Shown: positions 35,998 to 44,378 of the stretch, in pieces | Layout of the letters: every line of letters begins with the position of its first letter | Position numbering within the stretch: position 1 is the stretch's first letter | Origin: JASHUC01 sp035523875 | GTDB lineage: Bacteria > Pseudomonadota > Gammaproteobacteria > Steroidobacterales > Steroidobacteraceae | Assembly: GCA_035523875.1 (NCBI GenBank) | Contig: DATKPY010000002.1 | Location: 124,001-188,000, forward strand | Length of the DNA: 64,000 bases | Direction of reading: 5' to 3' | Notes under the pieces: model-generated | Told to the model about the DNA's origin: nothing | The model's input: only the letters and a program-made list of their open reading frames with translations | Databases searched by the model: none | Position numbers and translations under genes: made by a program

Positions 35998-38097
35998 TCA
36001 GGGCGTGAACTGCCAGTCGAGGAGCAGCACCCCGGTGGCGCCGTTGTTGCCATCGACGTCGACGGCATACGTAGTCCCGGCGGTCACGGCCAGGGCGAGA
36101 TTGGAGAGGCCGGGTCCTGGCTGATGGTCGTAGGCCAGCGGACACGGCTGGGTCTCCGTGCCAACTGCGGTGCACGGCGCCAGTCCCGAAAAGCTGGAGA
36201 AATTTCCTCCTGGCGCGTATGCAAACACCCCTACCAGGGTCTCATAGCTGCTGCCGAACGTGCTCACGGCCAACGTCCCGTTGGCGGGCGCGGTCCAGCG
36301 CCACCACACCGTGCGGGCCGGCGCAGTCCCGCTGATGATGGATGGCTCGCCGGACTCGGCCGTCGCCTGGTAATCGTTCGTCGATGCGACCCCGGCGCCC
36401 ACATCGCTCGGAAGCGCGGCGGCATTCGCGAAGTTGTCGTTCACCGGCGCGGGCACCGTCACGGTGACCGCGCCGACTTGGCCGCCTGCGAGGGCTAAGT
36501 CTGCCGGCTCGGTGAACCACATCCGTCCGTCCGGCCCGGCTGTCAGCGCGCTCGGCCATGCATCGGCGCTCGGCACCGTCGATAGCGCGATCTGAGGAGC
36601 GATGCCGGCATTGCACACGGGTGCGATGTGGCCGACCTGATCGCTCCAGATCGAAAACCACAGATTTCCGTCCGGCCCGGGGTTGATGTTGGGACCGAGC
36701 TGATAGCCGCCGACATCGGTCACAGTGAACTCAACGAAGGAAGGTGGCACGGCACTCGAGGCGTTCGGATTGAAGTAGGGAGGGCTGAAGCAGCCGATGC
36801 GCATCGTCGGCTGCGCTCGCTCGACGAACCACATGTTACCGTCGCTGCCGAGTGCCATGCCGTCCGGCTCGCTGCCGGTCAGGGCGCCCGAGGGACTCAC
36901 GTCATCGGCGTGCGAGGGAAGCGTCCAGGTGGCAAGCGTTGTCTGGGGCGGAGGTTGTCCTGACTGCTGCGGATACATCCAGAACGGCGTAATCACGCCG
37001 ATCGCGTTCGCCGCTTGGGAGGTGAACCAGATCCGTCCGTCGGGGCCGAGCGCCATCGAGGTCACGTCGGCGTTTGTCAGTGTCACCGTCGTTTGCGTAT
37101 TCGCGCCCGCCGGGCAGTTGGCGTTACCGACCCCGGAGGGTGTCGTTGGCGCGAGCGTCCCAATCGTGGTATCGGTGCCGGGCGTCCAGGCACTCGGGCT
37201 CACGTACCAAAGGTTTCCGCAGCCATCGAACAGGCCTAAGACCGCGGTCGAACCCGCGAGCACCAGTGCTGCCGTCTGTGTCCCTCCGGCCGCGCTGCTC
37301 GAGGAGGAGCTGGAGGAGCTCGATGAGCTGGACGGAGCCGGGGCAATCGCTGAAAGGGAGACGAACGTCGTTGAGGCGCCGCTCGAGCTCGTGGCAGCAG
37401 TGATACTCTCAACCCACACATCGGGTCCGTTCGGACCGGAAGCCAGCGTGACGAGGGGCGAGGTGGTCGCGGCAAGAGCGCCCACTATTGGCACCGCGCT
37501 CGCCGTGCCGCTCGGTGCAATCTGCTCGAGGTCATTGGTCCAGGCGACCGTCCCGTTGCCGGAGGACTGTTGCGAGGAGAGCGCCCAGAGATTGCCATCG
37601 CTCACGTTCGTAAGACCCGCGGCGAGGCCCGCGACGGGGTACTCCGTGATCGCGAACGTCGGGGGCGCCCGGCAGTCGACCTCAACATTCGTGACGTTGG
37701 CTCCGTCGATCGTGCCTGACGCTCCTGCGGTTACCGTACAGAGCTCGGACGAGGGCTGCTCCGTCACGCTCACGCCGTACTGCTCGCCGCTCGCGTAGCC
37801 CGAGGCGAAGACGAAGCTACCGTCCGCAGTAGCCGTGAGGCTATCGCCCAAATTGTCCCCGAGGGTGAGGCCGCTGCCGCTTAGCCCGGCAACGGTACCG
37901 CCGACCGTGTAGGTAATCGCGGCGCTCGAGTTACTTGACGAGCTGGAGCTGCTCGAGCCCGTGCCGGTGCTCTCGGCTTGAGCGCTCGAGCTGCTCGGCG
38001 CGCCACTCGAGCCGCCGCAGGCGGTGAGTAGAACCGCGAGGGCGGGGATCCAGGGAACGCGCAACCACCTGACCACCGCAACCGCCCCGATCGTCAT
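35998..38097 (-). CDS. Serine-rich lipoprotein with beta-propeller and C-terminal beta domain
   Basis: This is a predicted lipoprotein of 699 residues with a lipobox at LLTACGG (Cys27). Two polyserine linkers are visible: one right after the lipid anchor and one of 13 serines near residue 270. The core contains repeated blades of the form DGRIWF / DGNMWF / DGNLWF, as in virginiamycin B lyase-like or NHL-type propellers. The last ~150 residues (PVNDNFANAAALPSDVGA, then TVWWRWTAPANGTLAVST) match a known bacterial extracellular beta-sandwich found after propellers. GGGAG precedes the ATG at a good distance. It is co-transcribed with gspC, so it might be a type II secretion client or partner. The ligand or enzyme activity cannot be told. 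Confidence 0.72.
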   Translation of the reverse strand: MTIGAVAVVRWLRVPWIPALAVLLTACGGSSGAPSSSSAQAESTGTGSSSSSSSSNSSAAITYTVGGTVAGLSGSGLTLGDNLGDSLTATADGSFVFASGYASGEQYGVSVTEQPSSELCTVTAGASGTIDGANVTNVEVDCRAPPTFAITEYPVAGLAAGLTNVSDGNLWALSSQQSSGNGTVAWTNDLEQIAPSGTASAVPIVGALAATTSPLVTLASGPNGPDVWVESITAATSSSGASTTFVSLSAIAPAPSSSSSSSSSSSSSAAGGTQTAALVLAGSTAVLGLFDGCGNLWYVSPSAWTPGTDTTIGTLAPTTPSGVGNANCPAGANTQTTVTLTNADVTSMALGPDGRIWFTSQAANAIGVITPFWMYPQQSGQPPPQTTLATWTLPSHADDVSPSGALTGSEPDGMALGSDGNMWFVERAQPTMRIGCFSPPYFNPNASSAVPPSFVEFTVTDVGGYQLGPNINPGPDGNLWFSIWSDQVGHIAPVCNAGIAPQIALSTVPSADAWPSALTAGPDGRMWFTEPADLALAGGQVGAVTVTVPAPVNDNFANAAALPSDVGAGVASTNDYQATAESGEPSIISGTAPARTVWWRWTAPANGTLAVSTFGSSYETLVGVFAYAPGGNFSSFSGLAPCTAVGTETQPCPLAYDHQPGPGLSNLALAVTAGTTYAVDVDGNNGATGVLLLDWQFTP

Positions 38098-38216
38098 TCG
38101 ACACTCCCAACCAAACAGACTAGCTGCGGCAGATGAATCTGTGATGACCCGATCAGGGCTCGACGAGCCGGCGATGCGAGGCTACGATCGCAGCGCCTTT
38201 CCAATGGGAGACGCTC

Positions 38217-39029
38217 GTGAATTCGCCTCGATCGTTGACCGCGGCCGCCGGTCTCGCGATTCTCATGATGGCGTCCGGGCTCGCGAGTGCCCAGGTCGAG
38301 CGTCGAGGCGGCGAGGAGAACGGTGTGCTGCTCCAGCAGATCCAGGAGCTCACCTCCGAGCGCGCGAGCCTGCAAGCCGACAACACGCGCATGAAGAAGC
38401 AGCTCGACGACTTGACGAAGGAGCGCGACGCGCTGAAGAGTGCTCAGAAGGCGGTCGACCAGCGGGTGCGGGACAACATGGCGGCGCTCGCCCAAAGCGG
38501 CGCTCAGCGCGCTGCGGATGAGAAGGACCTGGCGCTCTACAAGCAGCGCATGGACGAGCTCGTCGCCAAATTCCGCGAGACGATCAACACCTTGCGACAG
38601 ACGGAGATCGAGCGAGCGACAATCAGGCGGTCGCTCGAGACGCGCGCGCGCGAGCTCTCGGTTTGTGAGAATCACAACGCGGCGCTCTTCAAGCTCAACG
38701 CGCAAGTGCTCACGCGCTGGGAGAAGCAGTCGTTCTGGTCGCGCCTTGCGAGGACCGACCCGTTCACGAGGCTCGCGCAGACGCGCCTGGAGAACCTCAC
38801 CGACGACTACCGATCCCAGGCTGCCGAGCAACGGGTCACGTCGGAGAGCTTAAGGGCGGCAGCGGCGGCGGCGCCGCCGGAGCGACCGACACCGAGCCCA
38901 TCTGCGCCAGCGAGCCAGAACCCGGCGGCTCCTGCGGTGAGCAGTCCTGCGGCGGGTGGACAGAGTCGCACGAATTCGGCGCACAAAGCGACTCCAGCCC
39001 CGGGCCCCTCATCTGGAGGTGAACCCTGA
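38217..39029 (+). CDS. Exported coiled-coil protein linked to the ExbB/ExbD/TonB operon
   Basis: This periplasmic protein of 270 residues has a signal peptide ending at LASAQ. A long coiled coil follows (about residues 35-150: LLQQIQELTSERASLQADN and onward), then a helical region with LTRWEKQSFWSRLARTDPFT. The tail is low-complexity and Pro/Ala/Ser-rich. Such proteins are sometimes found before ExbB-type operons. The GTG start has a clear GGGAG site. It lies about 195 bases upstream of the DUF2341-ExbB gene and is probably co-expressed. It may bridge the periplasm or scaffold the channel. No enzymatic motif is visible. Confidence 0.7.
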   Translation: MNSPRSLTAAAGLAILMMASGLASAQVERRGGEENGVLLQQIQELTSERASLQADNTRMKKQLDDLTKERDALKSAQKAVDQRVRDNMAALAQSGAQRAADEKDLALYKQRMDELVAKFRETINTLRQTEIERATIRRSLETRARELSVCENHNAALFKLNAQVLTRWEKQSFWSRLARTDPFTRLAQTRLENLTDDYRSQAAEQRVTSESLRAAAAAAPPERPTPSPSAPASQNPAAPAVSSPAAGGQSRTNSAHKATPAPGPSSGGEP

Positions 39030-39224
39030 GCCGGACTCGAAATTGAAACAAAACCGTCATAAACCGTCCGAATAATGGTCGGCCTCGCTGCGCCGGAACC
39101 CAATGGGGGGTGCGAGGTCGAACGCGGGCGGCGTTGCCGATCCCTTGCCCCAGCGGGTACCGCGACTCGAGCTCGAGCGCGGACAGCGGCGGCTCCGTTG
39201 CCCTCTCAATTCAGGAATCCTTTG

Positions 39225-41033
39225 ATGAACCGTTCTCGGGTTCTGCTGCTCGCGATGCTAGCGATGCTCGGAGGGGCGTGGTCCCAGCAGGCCCGGGCAT
39301 GGTGGAACAGCGATTGGCAATATCGTAAGGAGATCGATTTCGATCTCTCCCCGTCGGGCGCCGACATCCGCGGACCGCTCACCGATGTGCCCGTGCTGAT
39401 TCGGCTGAGTCTCGGCAACTTCCAGTACTTCAACGACACCAAGCCCGACGGCTCGGACCTCGTATTCGTCGGTTCCGACGACAAGACGCCCCTCAAGTTC
39501 CACATCGAGAAGTTCGATTCGAAGGCCCAGATCGCCCTGCTGTGGGTGCGCGTCCCGAGGCTCACGGGAGGCGCCAAGACGGACAAGATTTTTCTCTATT
39601 ACGGGAACTCGAAGGCGACGACGAGCGGCGCCGACCCTGCGGGCACCTACGATGTGAGCCAGGCGCTCGTCTACCACTTCGGGCCCCCACCGGGCTCGCC
39701 GCAGGACGCGACGGCCTACAAGACCGAGCCCACGCAGTTCACCGCGCAGGTGACTCCCAACTCGATTATCGGGGCGGGTGCGAAGTTTGCCGGCAATCAG
39801 ATCCTCGCCGTTCCAGCGAACGGTGCCGCTCACCTTGCGGCCGGCAAGGGCTTCACACTCTCGGCGTGGGTGCGCTTCGCGGCTCCGCAGTCGAACGCCT
39901 ACGTCGCGCAGCTCGCCGATCAGGGTCGCGAGCTCGTGCTCGGAATCGCCGGCACGCAGGCCTTCGCGCGCTATAGCGTCGGGGGTGCACCGGTGAGCGT
40001 GCAGCAGAGCGGTCAGCTCACGACCGGCGCTTGGCATCATCTGGCGGTGCGTATCGGGGGCGGAGAGCTCGCCCTGTTCGTCGATGGAGTCGATGCCGCC
40101 CATGCGAACGCCGAATCTGAGGACCTCGCAGGGGTCATTACCGTCGGCGGCTCCGCCATGGGCTCTGACTACTACACGGGCGATCTCGATGAGCTCGAAG
40201 TCTCCGATATCGCCCGCAGCGACGACTGGCTGAAGGCAGCGGCGCGCAGCCAGGGCCTGATCGCGCCACTCGTGGTGTACGGAGCCGACACACAGTACGA
40301 AGGCGGCAGCCAGTCGTACTTCACAACGACGCTCCGCAATGTGACGCTCGATGGGTGGGTGATCATCGCCATCCTCGCGTTCATGTTCCTGATCGCGATG
40401 AGCATCATGGGCGCCAAGGGCGTGTTCCTCGCGCGCGTGGCAAGCGGAAATCGGCGCTTCCTCGCCGAATTCAACAAGCTCTCGGCGGATCCGGCGGCGC
40501 TCGAGCGCAAGCTCGGCGCACCAGACGAGGACGACGAGGAGGTGGTCGAAGGCCCGGAGAGTTTCGGCATCTCCACGCTCTGGCCGCTCTACCACCACGG
40601 CATGCGCGAGACGATGAAGCGCCTGGAGGGTCAGGCAGCGGGCGCCGATCGCGTGCGCTCGCTTTCGGTGCAATCGATCGAGGCGATCCGCGCGAGCCTC
40701 GATGCGACGCTCACGCGGCTCACCCAGCAGCTCAACAGCCAGATGGTCTGGCTCACCGTCGCGATCTCCGGCGGTCCATTCCTCGGACTTCTCGGCACGG
40801 TCGTCGGGGTGATGATCACCTTCGCGGCGATCGCCGCCTCGGGGGACGTGAACGTGAATGCGATCGCGCCCGGGACAGCAGCAGCGCTCGTCGCCACGGT
40901 CGCCGGTCTCGGCGTCGCGATTCCGTGCCTGTTCGGCTACAACTTTCTCAACAGCCGGGTGAAGGAGATCAGCGCGGACATGCGGGTGTTCGCCGACGAG
41001 TTCGTCGCGCGCATCGCCGAGACCTACTCCTGA
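39225..41033 (+). CDS. DUF2341-LamG-like-ExbB fusion proton-channel protein
   Basis: This is an unusual MotA/TolQ/ExbB-family protein of 602 residues. After a signal peptide (LAMLGGAWSQQARA) comes a periplasmic DUF2341 domain (WWNSDWQYRKEIDFD, about residues 25-130). A LamG/concanavalin-like domain follows (about 190-350: GKGFTLSAWVRFAAP, then GAWHHLAVRIGGGELALFVDG). A membrane helix is at about 377-400, then a cytoplasmic loop and the ExbB core with two helices (about 508-530 and 545-575, including GPFLGLLGTVVGVMITF). ExbD and a TonB-like gene follow directly. The channel would use proton-motive force. The added domain suggests it senses or grips a glycan in the periplasm. The fusion has precedent; its function is unknown to me. 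Confidence 0.82.
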   Translation: MNRSRVLLLAMLAMLGGAWSQQARAWWNSDWQYRKEIDFDLSPSGADIRGPLTDVPVLIRLSLGNFQYFNDTKPDGSDLVFVGSDDKTPLKFHIEKFDSKAQIALLWVRVPRLTGGAKTDKIFLYYGNSKATTSGADPAGTYDVSQALVYHFGPPPGSPQDATAYKTEPTQFTAQVTPNSIIGAGAKFAGNQILAVPANGAAHLAAGKGFTLSAWVRFAAPQSNAYVAQLADQGRELVLGIAGTQAFARYSVGGAPVSVQQSGQLTTGAWHHLAVRIGGGELALFVDGVDAAHANAESEDLAGVITVGGSAMGSDYYTGDLDELEVSDIARSDDWLKAAARSQGLIAPLVVYGADTQYEGGSQSYFTTTLRNVTLDGWVIIAILAFMFLIAMSIMGAKGVFLARVASGNRRFLAEFNKLSADPAALERKLGAPDEDDEEVVEGPESFGISTLWPLYHHGMRETMKRLEGQAAGADRVRSLSVQSIEAIRASLDATLTRLTQQLNSQMVWLTVAISGGPFLGLLGTVVGVMITFAAIAASGDVNVNAIAPGTAAALVATVAGLGVAIPCLFGYNFLNSRVKEISADMRVFADEFVARIAETYS

Positions 41034-41058
41034 GAGAACGTCCAAGCGGAGCAAACAG

Positions 41059-41469
41059 ATGGCCGGCGCGGCAGGTGGTGAGAAGGACATCTACGACGAG
41101 ATCAACGTGACGCCGATGCTCGATCTCGCGTACGTGCTGCTCGTCATCTTCATCATCATGACGACTGCGACGGTGCAGGGGATCAAGGTGAACCTGCCCA
41201 AGGCGAGCGCGCAGCCGAGCCTCGCCGAGAACAAGACCAAGGCGATCACCATCAGTGCGGACGGCACGATCTATCTCGACACCTTTCCGGTGACGATGAC
41301 CGAGCTCGAGGCGGACTTGCGTCAGTACAAGGCCGCCGACCCGAATCTGCCGGTCATCATCAAGGCGGACTCGACGATCCAGTACCAGCACGTCGTCGAT
41401 GTGCTCGATCTGCTCGGCCGACTCGACATCACGCAGCTCGGGCTCGTGACGCAGCGGATCGTGAAATAG
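41059..41469 (+). CDS. exbD: ExbD/TolR-family biopolymer transport protein
   Basis: This is a small inner-membrane protein of 136 residues. It has a short cytoplasmic N-terminus, one membrane helix containing the essential proton-relay Asp (D22 in VTPMLDLAYVLLVIFIIM) and a periplasmic ExbD/TolR domain (TISADGTIYLDTFPVT, then VIIKADSTIQYQHVVDVLDLLG). Length and layout are normal for the family. It follows the ExbB fusion by 25 bases and precedes a TonB-like gene by 9, forming a complete energising unit. GGAG precedes the ATG. Confidence 0.9.
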   Translation: MAGAAGGEKDIYDEINVTPMLDLAYVLLVIFIIMTTATVQGIKVNLPKASAQPSLAENKTKAITISADGTIYLDTFPVTMTELEADLRQYKAADPNLPVIIKADSTIQYQHVVDVLDLLGRLDITQLGLVTQRIVK

Positions 41470-41478
41470 GGCACGCGA

Positions 41479-42138
41479 ATGACCGTGAAGCGCAAGAAAA
41501 AGCAGCGTCTCCTACCGGTAGCCGTCGTCGGAACGTGTATCACGGCGGTCGCGGCAGGTGCCTTCGCGCTGATGCGAAATTTCCTCAACAGTCCCGCCGC
41601 ACCGCCGCCGCCCGTGGTGGAGCAGATTCACCTGGTCCGCCCACCGCCGCCACCGCCGGACCAGCCTCCGCCTCCGCCCCCGCCGCCTGAAGAGAAAGTC
41701 GATATCGCCCAGCCGCAGAAGCCTGCGCCGACGCCGTCGAGTCAACCGCCGCCGGGTGCGCACCTGGGGCTGGATGCAGCCGGCGCGGCCGGGAGCGATG
41801 CATTTGGTCTGATGGCGAACCAGGGTGGCCGGGATCTGCTCGCCGGAGGCGGCGGCAGCGTCTACCAGTGGTACGCCGGCGTGCTGCAGACCGACCTGCG
41901 CAATCTTCTGCAGGACGACGCGGAGCTTCGCAAGGGCACTTATCGGGCGACCTTCAGGCTATGGCTGCGACATGACGGCTCGGTTGAGCGCGTGCTACTC
42001 GCCGATTCGAGCGGCGATCGAGCGAGCGAGAAGGACAAGGAAGTGAGGAAACGGATCCTGGCGCTCACCCGGATCTCCGAGGCACCGCCCCCGGACATCC
42101 CGGAGCCAATCACGGTCGTGTTCCAGACGCGAAGTTGA
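41479..42138 (+). CDS. TonB-like energy transducer
   Basis: This protein of 219 residues has a basic N-terminus and one membrane helix (about 11-32). A long proline-rich span follows (PPPPPPDQPPPPPPPPEE, about residues 50-70), then a Gly/Ser linker. The C-terminal ~85 residues have the TonB/TolA-type fold signature (YRATFRLWLRHDGSVERVLL). It would couple the ExbB/ExbD channel to an outer-membrane receptor; no TonB-dependent receptor is in the window. AGGG lies 7 bases before the ATG. Its last bases overlap the next glycosyltransferase gene (TTGA), linking energy coupling and glycosylation genes in one transcript. TonB-like is well supported; its partner is unknown. Confidence 0.82.
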   Translation: MTVKRKKKQRLLPVAVVGTCITAVAAGAFALMRNFLNSPAAPPPPVVEQIHLVRPPPPPPDQPPPPPPPPEEKVDIAQPQKPAPTPSSQPPPGAHLGLDAAGAAGSDAFGLMANQGGRDLLAGGGGSVYQWYAGVLQTDLRNLLQDDAELRKGTYRATFRLWLRHDGSVERVLLADSSGDRASEKDKEVRKRILALTRISEAPPPDIPEPITVVFQTRS

Positions 42139-44336
42139 GCGACACGGAGCGATCTGCCCTCGAACGAGCCGTGCAGCTCGCGCGCGTGCTGTACGGCGCT
42201 GGTGACCGGAGCGAGGCCGAGCGTCTGTGCCGGCAGGCACTGGCACTCGATGAGAAGCATTTCGAGGCTCTGACGCTGCTCGGATTCATCGCTGCGCGTA
42301 CCGGGCGTCCAGTCGAGGCTGTCGAACTGCTCGGGCGCGCGATCGCGGCAAGACCGCAAGACGCGGTCACCCATTACAATCGCGCAAACATTCTGCGGAA
42401 GCTCGGCCGGCTGGACGATGCTCTCGAGGGCTATGACCGCGCGCTGAAGCTCGCCCCCGCGCTGGTCGAAGCCCACAACAATCGCGGGCTCACCTTGCGA
42501 CAGATGGGCTGTCTCGCCGAATCGCTCGCGAGCTACGACCGCGCGGTCGGGCTGAAGCCGGATTACTCCGAGGCGCAAAACAATCGCGGCAACGTGCTCC
42601 GCGAGATGCGGCGCCTGGAGGAGGCGCTCGCCGCGTACGCTCGGGCGCTCGAGTCACGAGCGGGCTTCGTCGAAGCGCATGCCAACCGCGGCGTTGTCTT
42701 GCACGAACTGCGGCGTCTGGAAGCCGCGCTCGCGAGCTTCGACCGCGCGATCGGCCTCAACCCCCAGTATGCGGAAGCTCACAACGGCCGCGGCAACGTG
42801 TTGAGCGATCTACGCCGGTTCGACGCGGCGCTCGCGAGCTATGATCGCGCGGCCGCAATAAAGCCTGACAAGGCAGACGCCTACGTCAATCGCGGTAACG
42901 TGCTGCGGGATCTCAAGCGGTACCGGGAAGCGCTTGCGAGCTACGACCAGGCGCTTGCCAGAGAGCCGGAGCATCCCTGGCTTTACGGCTCGTGGCTCCA
43001 TACCAGGATGCGCCTCTGCGATTGGCGCGACTTGGAAGCAACGTCAGCGACGCTCGCGGCGAGAATCGAGCGCGGCGAGACGGTCACCGCACCGTTTTTC
43101 CTGTTGGGATTGTCAGATTCGCCGAGCCTGCAGAGGCGGGCGGCGCAAGTCTGGGTGGCCAAAACCTGCCCGCCAAGCGAAGCGCTGCCACCCCTCATAA
43201 AGCATCCCCGCCACGCGCGGATTCGGGTGGCGTACTTCTCGGCGGACTTCTACCGCCACGCAACCGCGAATCTCGTGGCTGGTCTGTTCGAGAACCACGA
43301 TCGGGCGCGATTTCACGTCATGGCGTTCTGCCTCGGTGCGAGCGCACACGATGAGATGAGAGCGCGCTTGCTCGCTGCGTTCGATCGGTTTCTCGACGTG
43401 CACGACAAGTCGGACCGGGAGATCGCTGAGCTGTCGAGAGCTCTGGAAGTGGACATCGCTGTGGACCTCAAGGGCTTCACGCAAGGCGCGCGAACCGGCA
43501 TCTTCGCGTGCCGGGCGGCACCGGTGCAGGTGAGCTATCTCGGATATCCTGCGACGATGGGCGCGCCCTACATCGACTACCTCATCGCCGATTCGACGCT
43601 CGTGCCGCCGGAGAGCCGCGAGCATTACACGGAGCGCGTCGTCTCTCTGCCGGGAAGCTACCAGGTGAACGACCGCATGCGTCCGATCGGCGAAGGCGCG
43701 CCGGAGCGCGCCCGGTACGGTCTCCCCGCCGGCGCGTTCGTGTTCTGCTGCTTCAATGGGGCGTACAAGATCACGCCACCCGTGTTCGACGGGTGGATGC
43801 GGATTCTGCGGCGGGTTGAGAACAGCATCCTCTGGCTCCTCGAGGACAACGGCGCCGCCTGCGACAACCTGCGCGTGGCAGCCGAGGCGAGGGGCGTGAG
43901 CGCATCCCGGCTGATATTCGCGCGACGCGCGCCGCCGTCGGAGCATCTGGGCCGCCAGCGCTTGGCGGATTTGTTCCTCGATACCTCGCCGTGCAACGCT
44001 CATACGACCGCAAGCGATGCGCTGTGGGCGGGGCTGCCGGTCATCACCCGAGTTGGGGAGTCGTTCGCTGGGCGCGTGGCCGCCAGTCTGCTCGGCGCCG
44101 TGGGACTGCCTGAGCTCGTCACCTCCACCCCGGATGAGTACGAACGGTGCGCTGTCGAGCTCGCCGCTGATCCGCACCGGCTGCTGGAGCTGCGCGAGCG
44201 GCTCAGGCGGAACCGCCTTACGGCACCGCTTTTCGATACCGCCGCCTTTGCGCGACGCCTCGAAAGCGCCTACCTGAGAATGTACGAACGCTCCCAGGCT
44301 GAACTGCAGCCTGAGCCCTTCGATGTCGCCGGATGA
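42135..44336 (+). CDS. TPR repeats fused to SPINDLY/OGT-type GT41 glycosyltransferase (second copy)
   Basis: This is a cytoplasmic enzyme of 733 residues. About eight TPRs (for example ASYDRAVGLKPDYSEAQNNR) precede a GT41 domain. Its motifs are RIRVAYFSADFYRHATANL, VDIAVDLKGFTQGA, VSYLGYPATMGAPYIDYLIA, LPGSYQVND, FCCFNGAYKI and NAHTTASDALWAGLPVI. Lys545 is the conserved nucleotide-contacting Lys. It is closer to the gene at 47337 than to the one at 29082, judging by shared stretches such as AYIDYLIAD variants and GESFAGRVAASLL. The TTG start overlaps the TonB-like stop by 4 bases, so translation is coupled. It converges on the sulfotransferase gene. A protein acceptor is inferred from the TPRs. 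Confidence 0.87.
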   Translation: MSDTERSALERAVQLARVLYGAGDRSEAERLCRQALALDEKHFEALTLLGFIAARTGRPVEAVELLGRAIAARPQDAVTHYNRANILRKLGRLDDALEGYDRALKLAPALVEAHNNRGLTLRQMGCLAESLASYDRAVGLKPDYSEAQNNRGNVLREMRRLEEALAAYARALESRAGFVEAHANRGVVLHELRRLEAALASFDRAIGLNPQYAEAHNGRGNVLSDLRRFDAALASYDRAAAIKPDKADAYVNRGNVLRDLKRYREALASYDQALAREPEHPWLYGSWLHTRMRLCDWRDLEATSATLAARIERGETVTAPFFLLGLSDSPSLQRRAAQVWVAKTCPPSEALPPLIKHPRHARIRVAYFSADFYRHATANLVAGLFENHDRARFHVMAFCLGASAHDEMRARLLAAFDRFLDVHDKSDREIAELSRALEVDIAVDLKGFTQGARTGIFACRAAPVQVSYLGYPATMGAPYIDYLIADSTLVPPESREHYTERVVSLPGSYQVNDRMRPIGEGAPERARYGLPAGAFVFCCFNGAYKITPPVFDGWMRILRRVENSILWLLEDNGAACDNLRVAAEARGVSASRLIFARRAPPSEHLGRQRLADLFLDTSPCNAHTTASDALWAGLPVITRVGESFAGRVAASLLGAVGLPELVTSTPDEYERCAVELAADPHRLLELRERLRRNRLTAPLFDTAAFARRLESAYLRMYERSQAELQPEPFDVAG

Positions 44337-44378
44337 CTCGCCGACCGGCCGCTCAGCTCGCGGCAATCGCGCTGCCGC

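Noticed and set aside
37290..37335. Polyserine stretch as a possible unstable DNA repeat
   Set aside because: The serine codons are mixed (TCC, AGC, TCG), so the DNA is not a simple tandem repeat prone to slippage.
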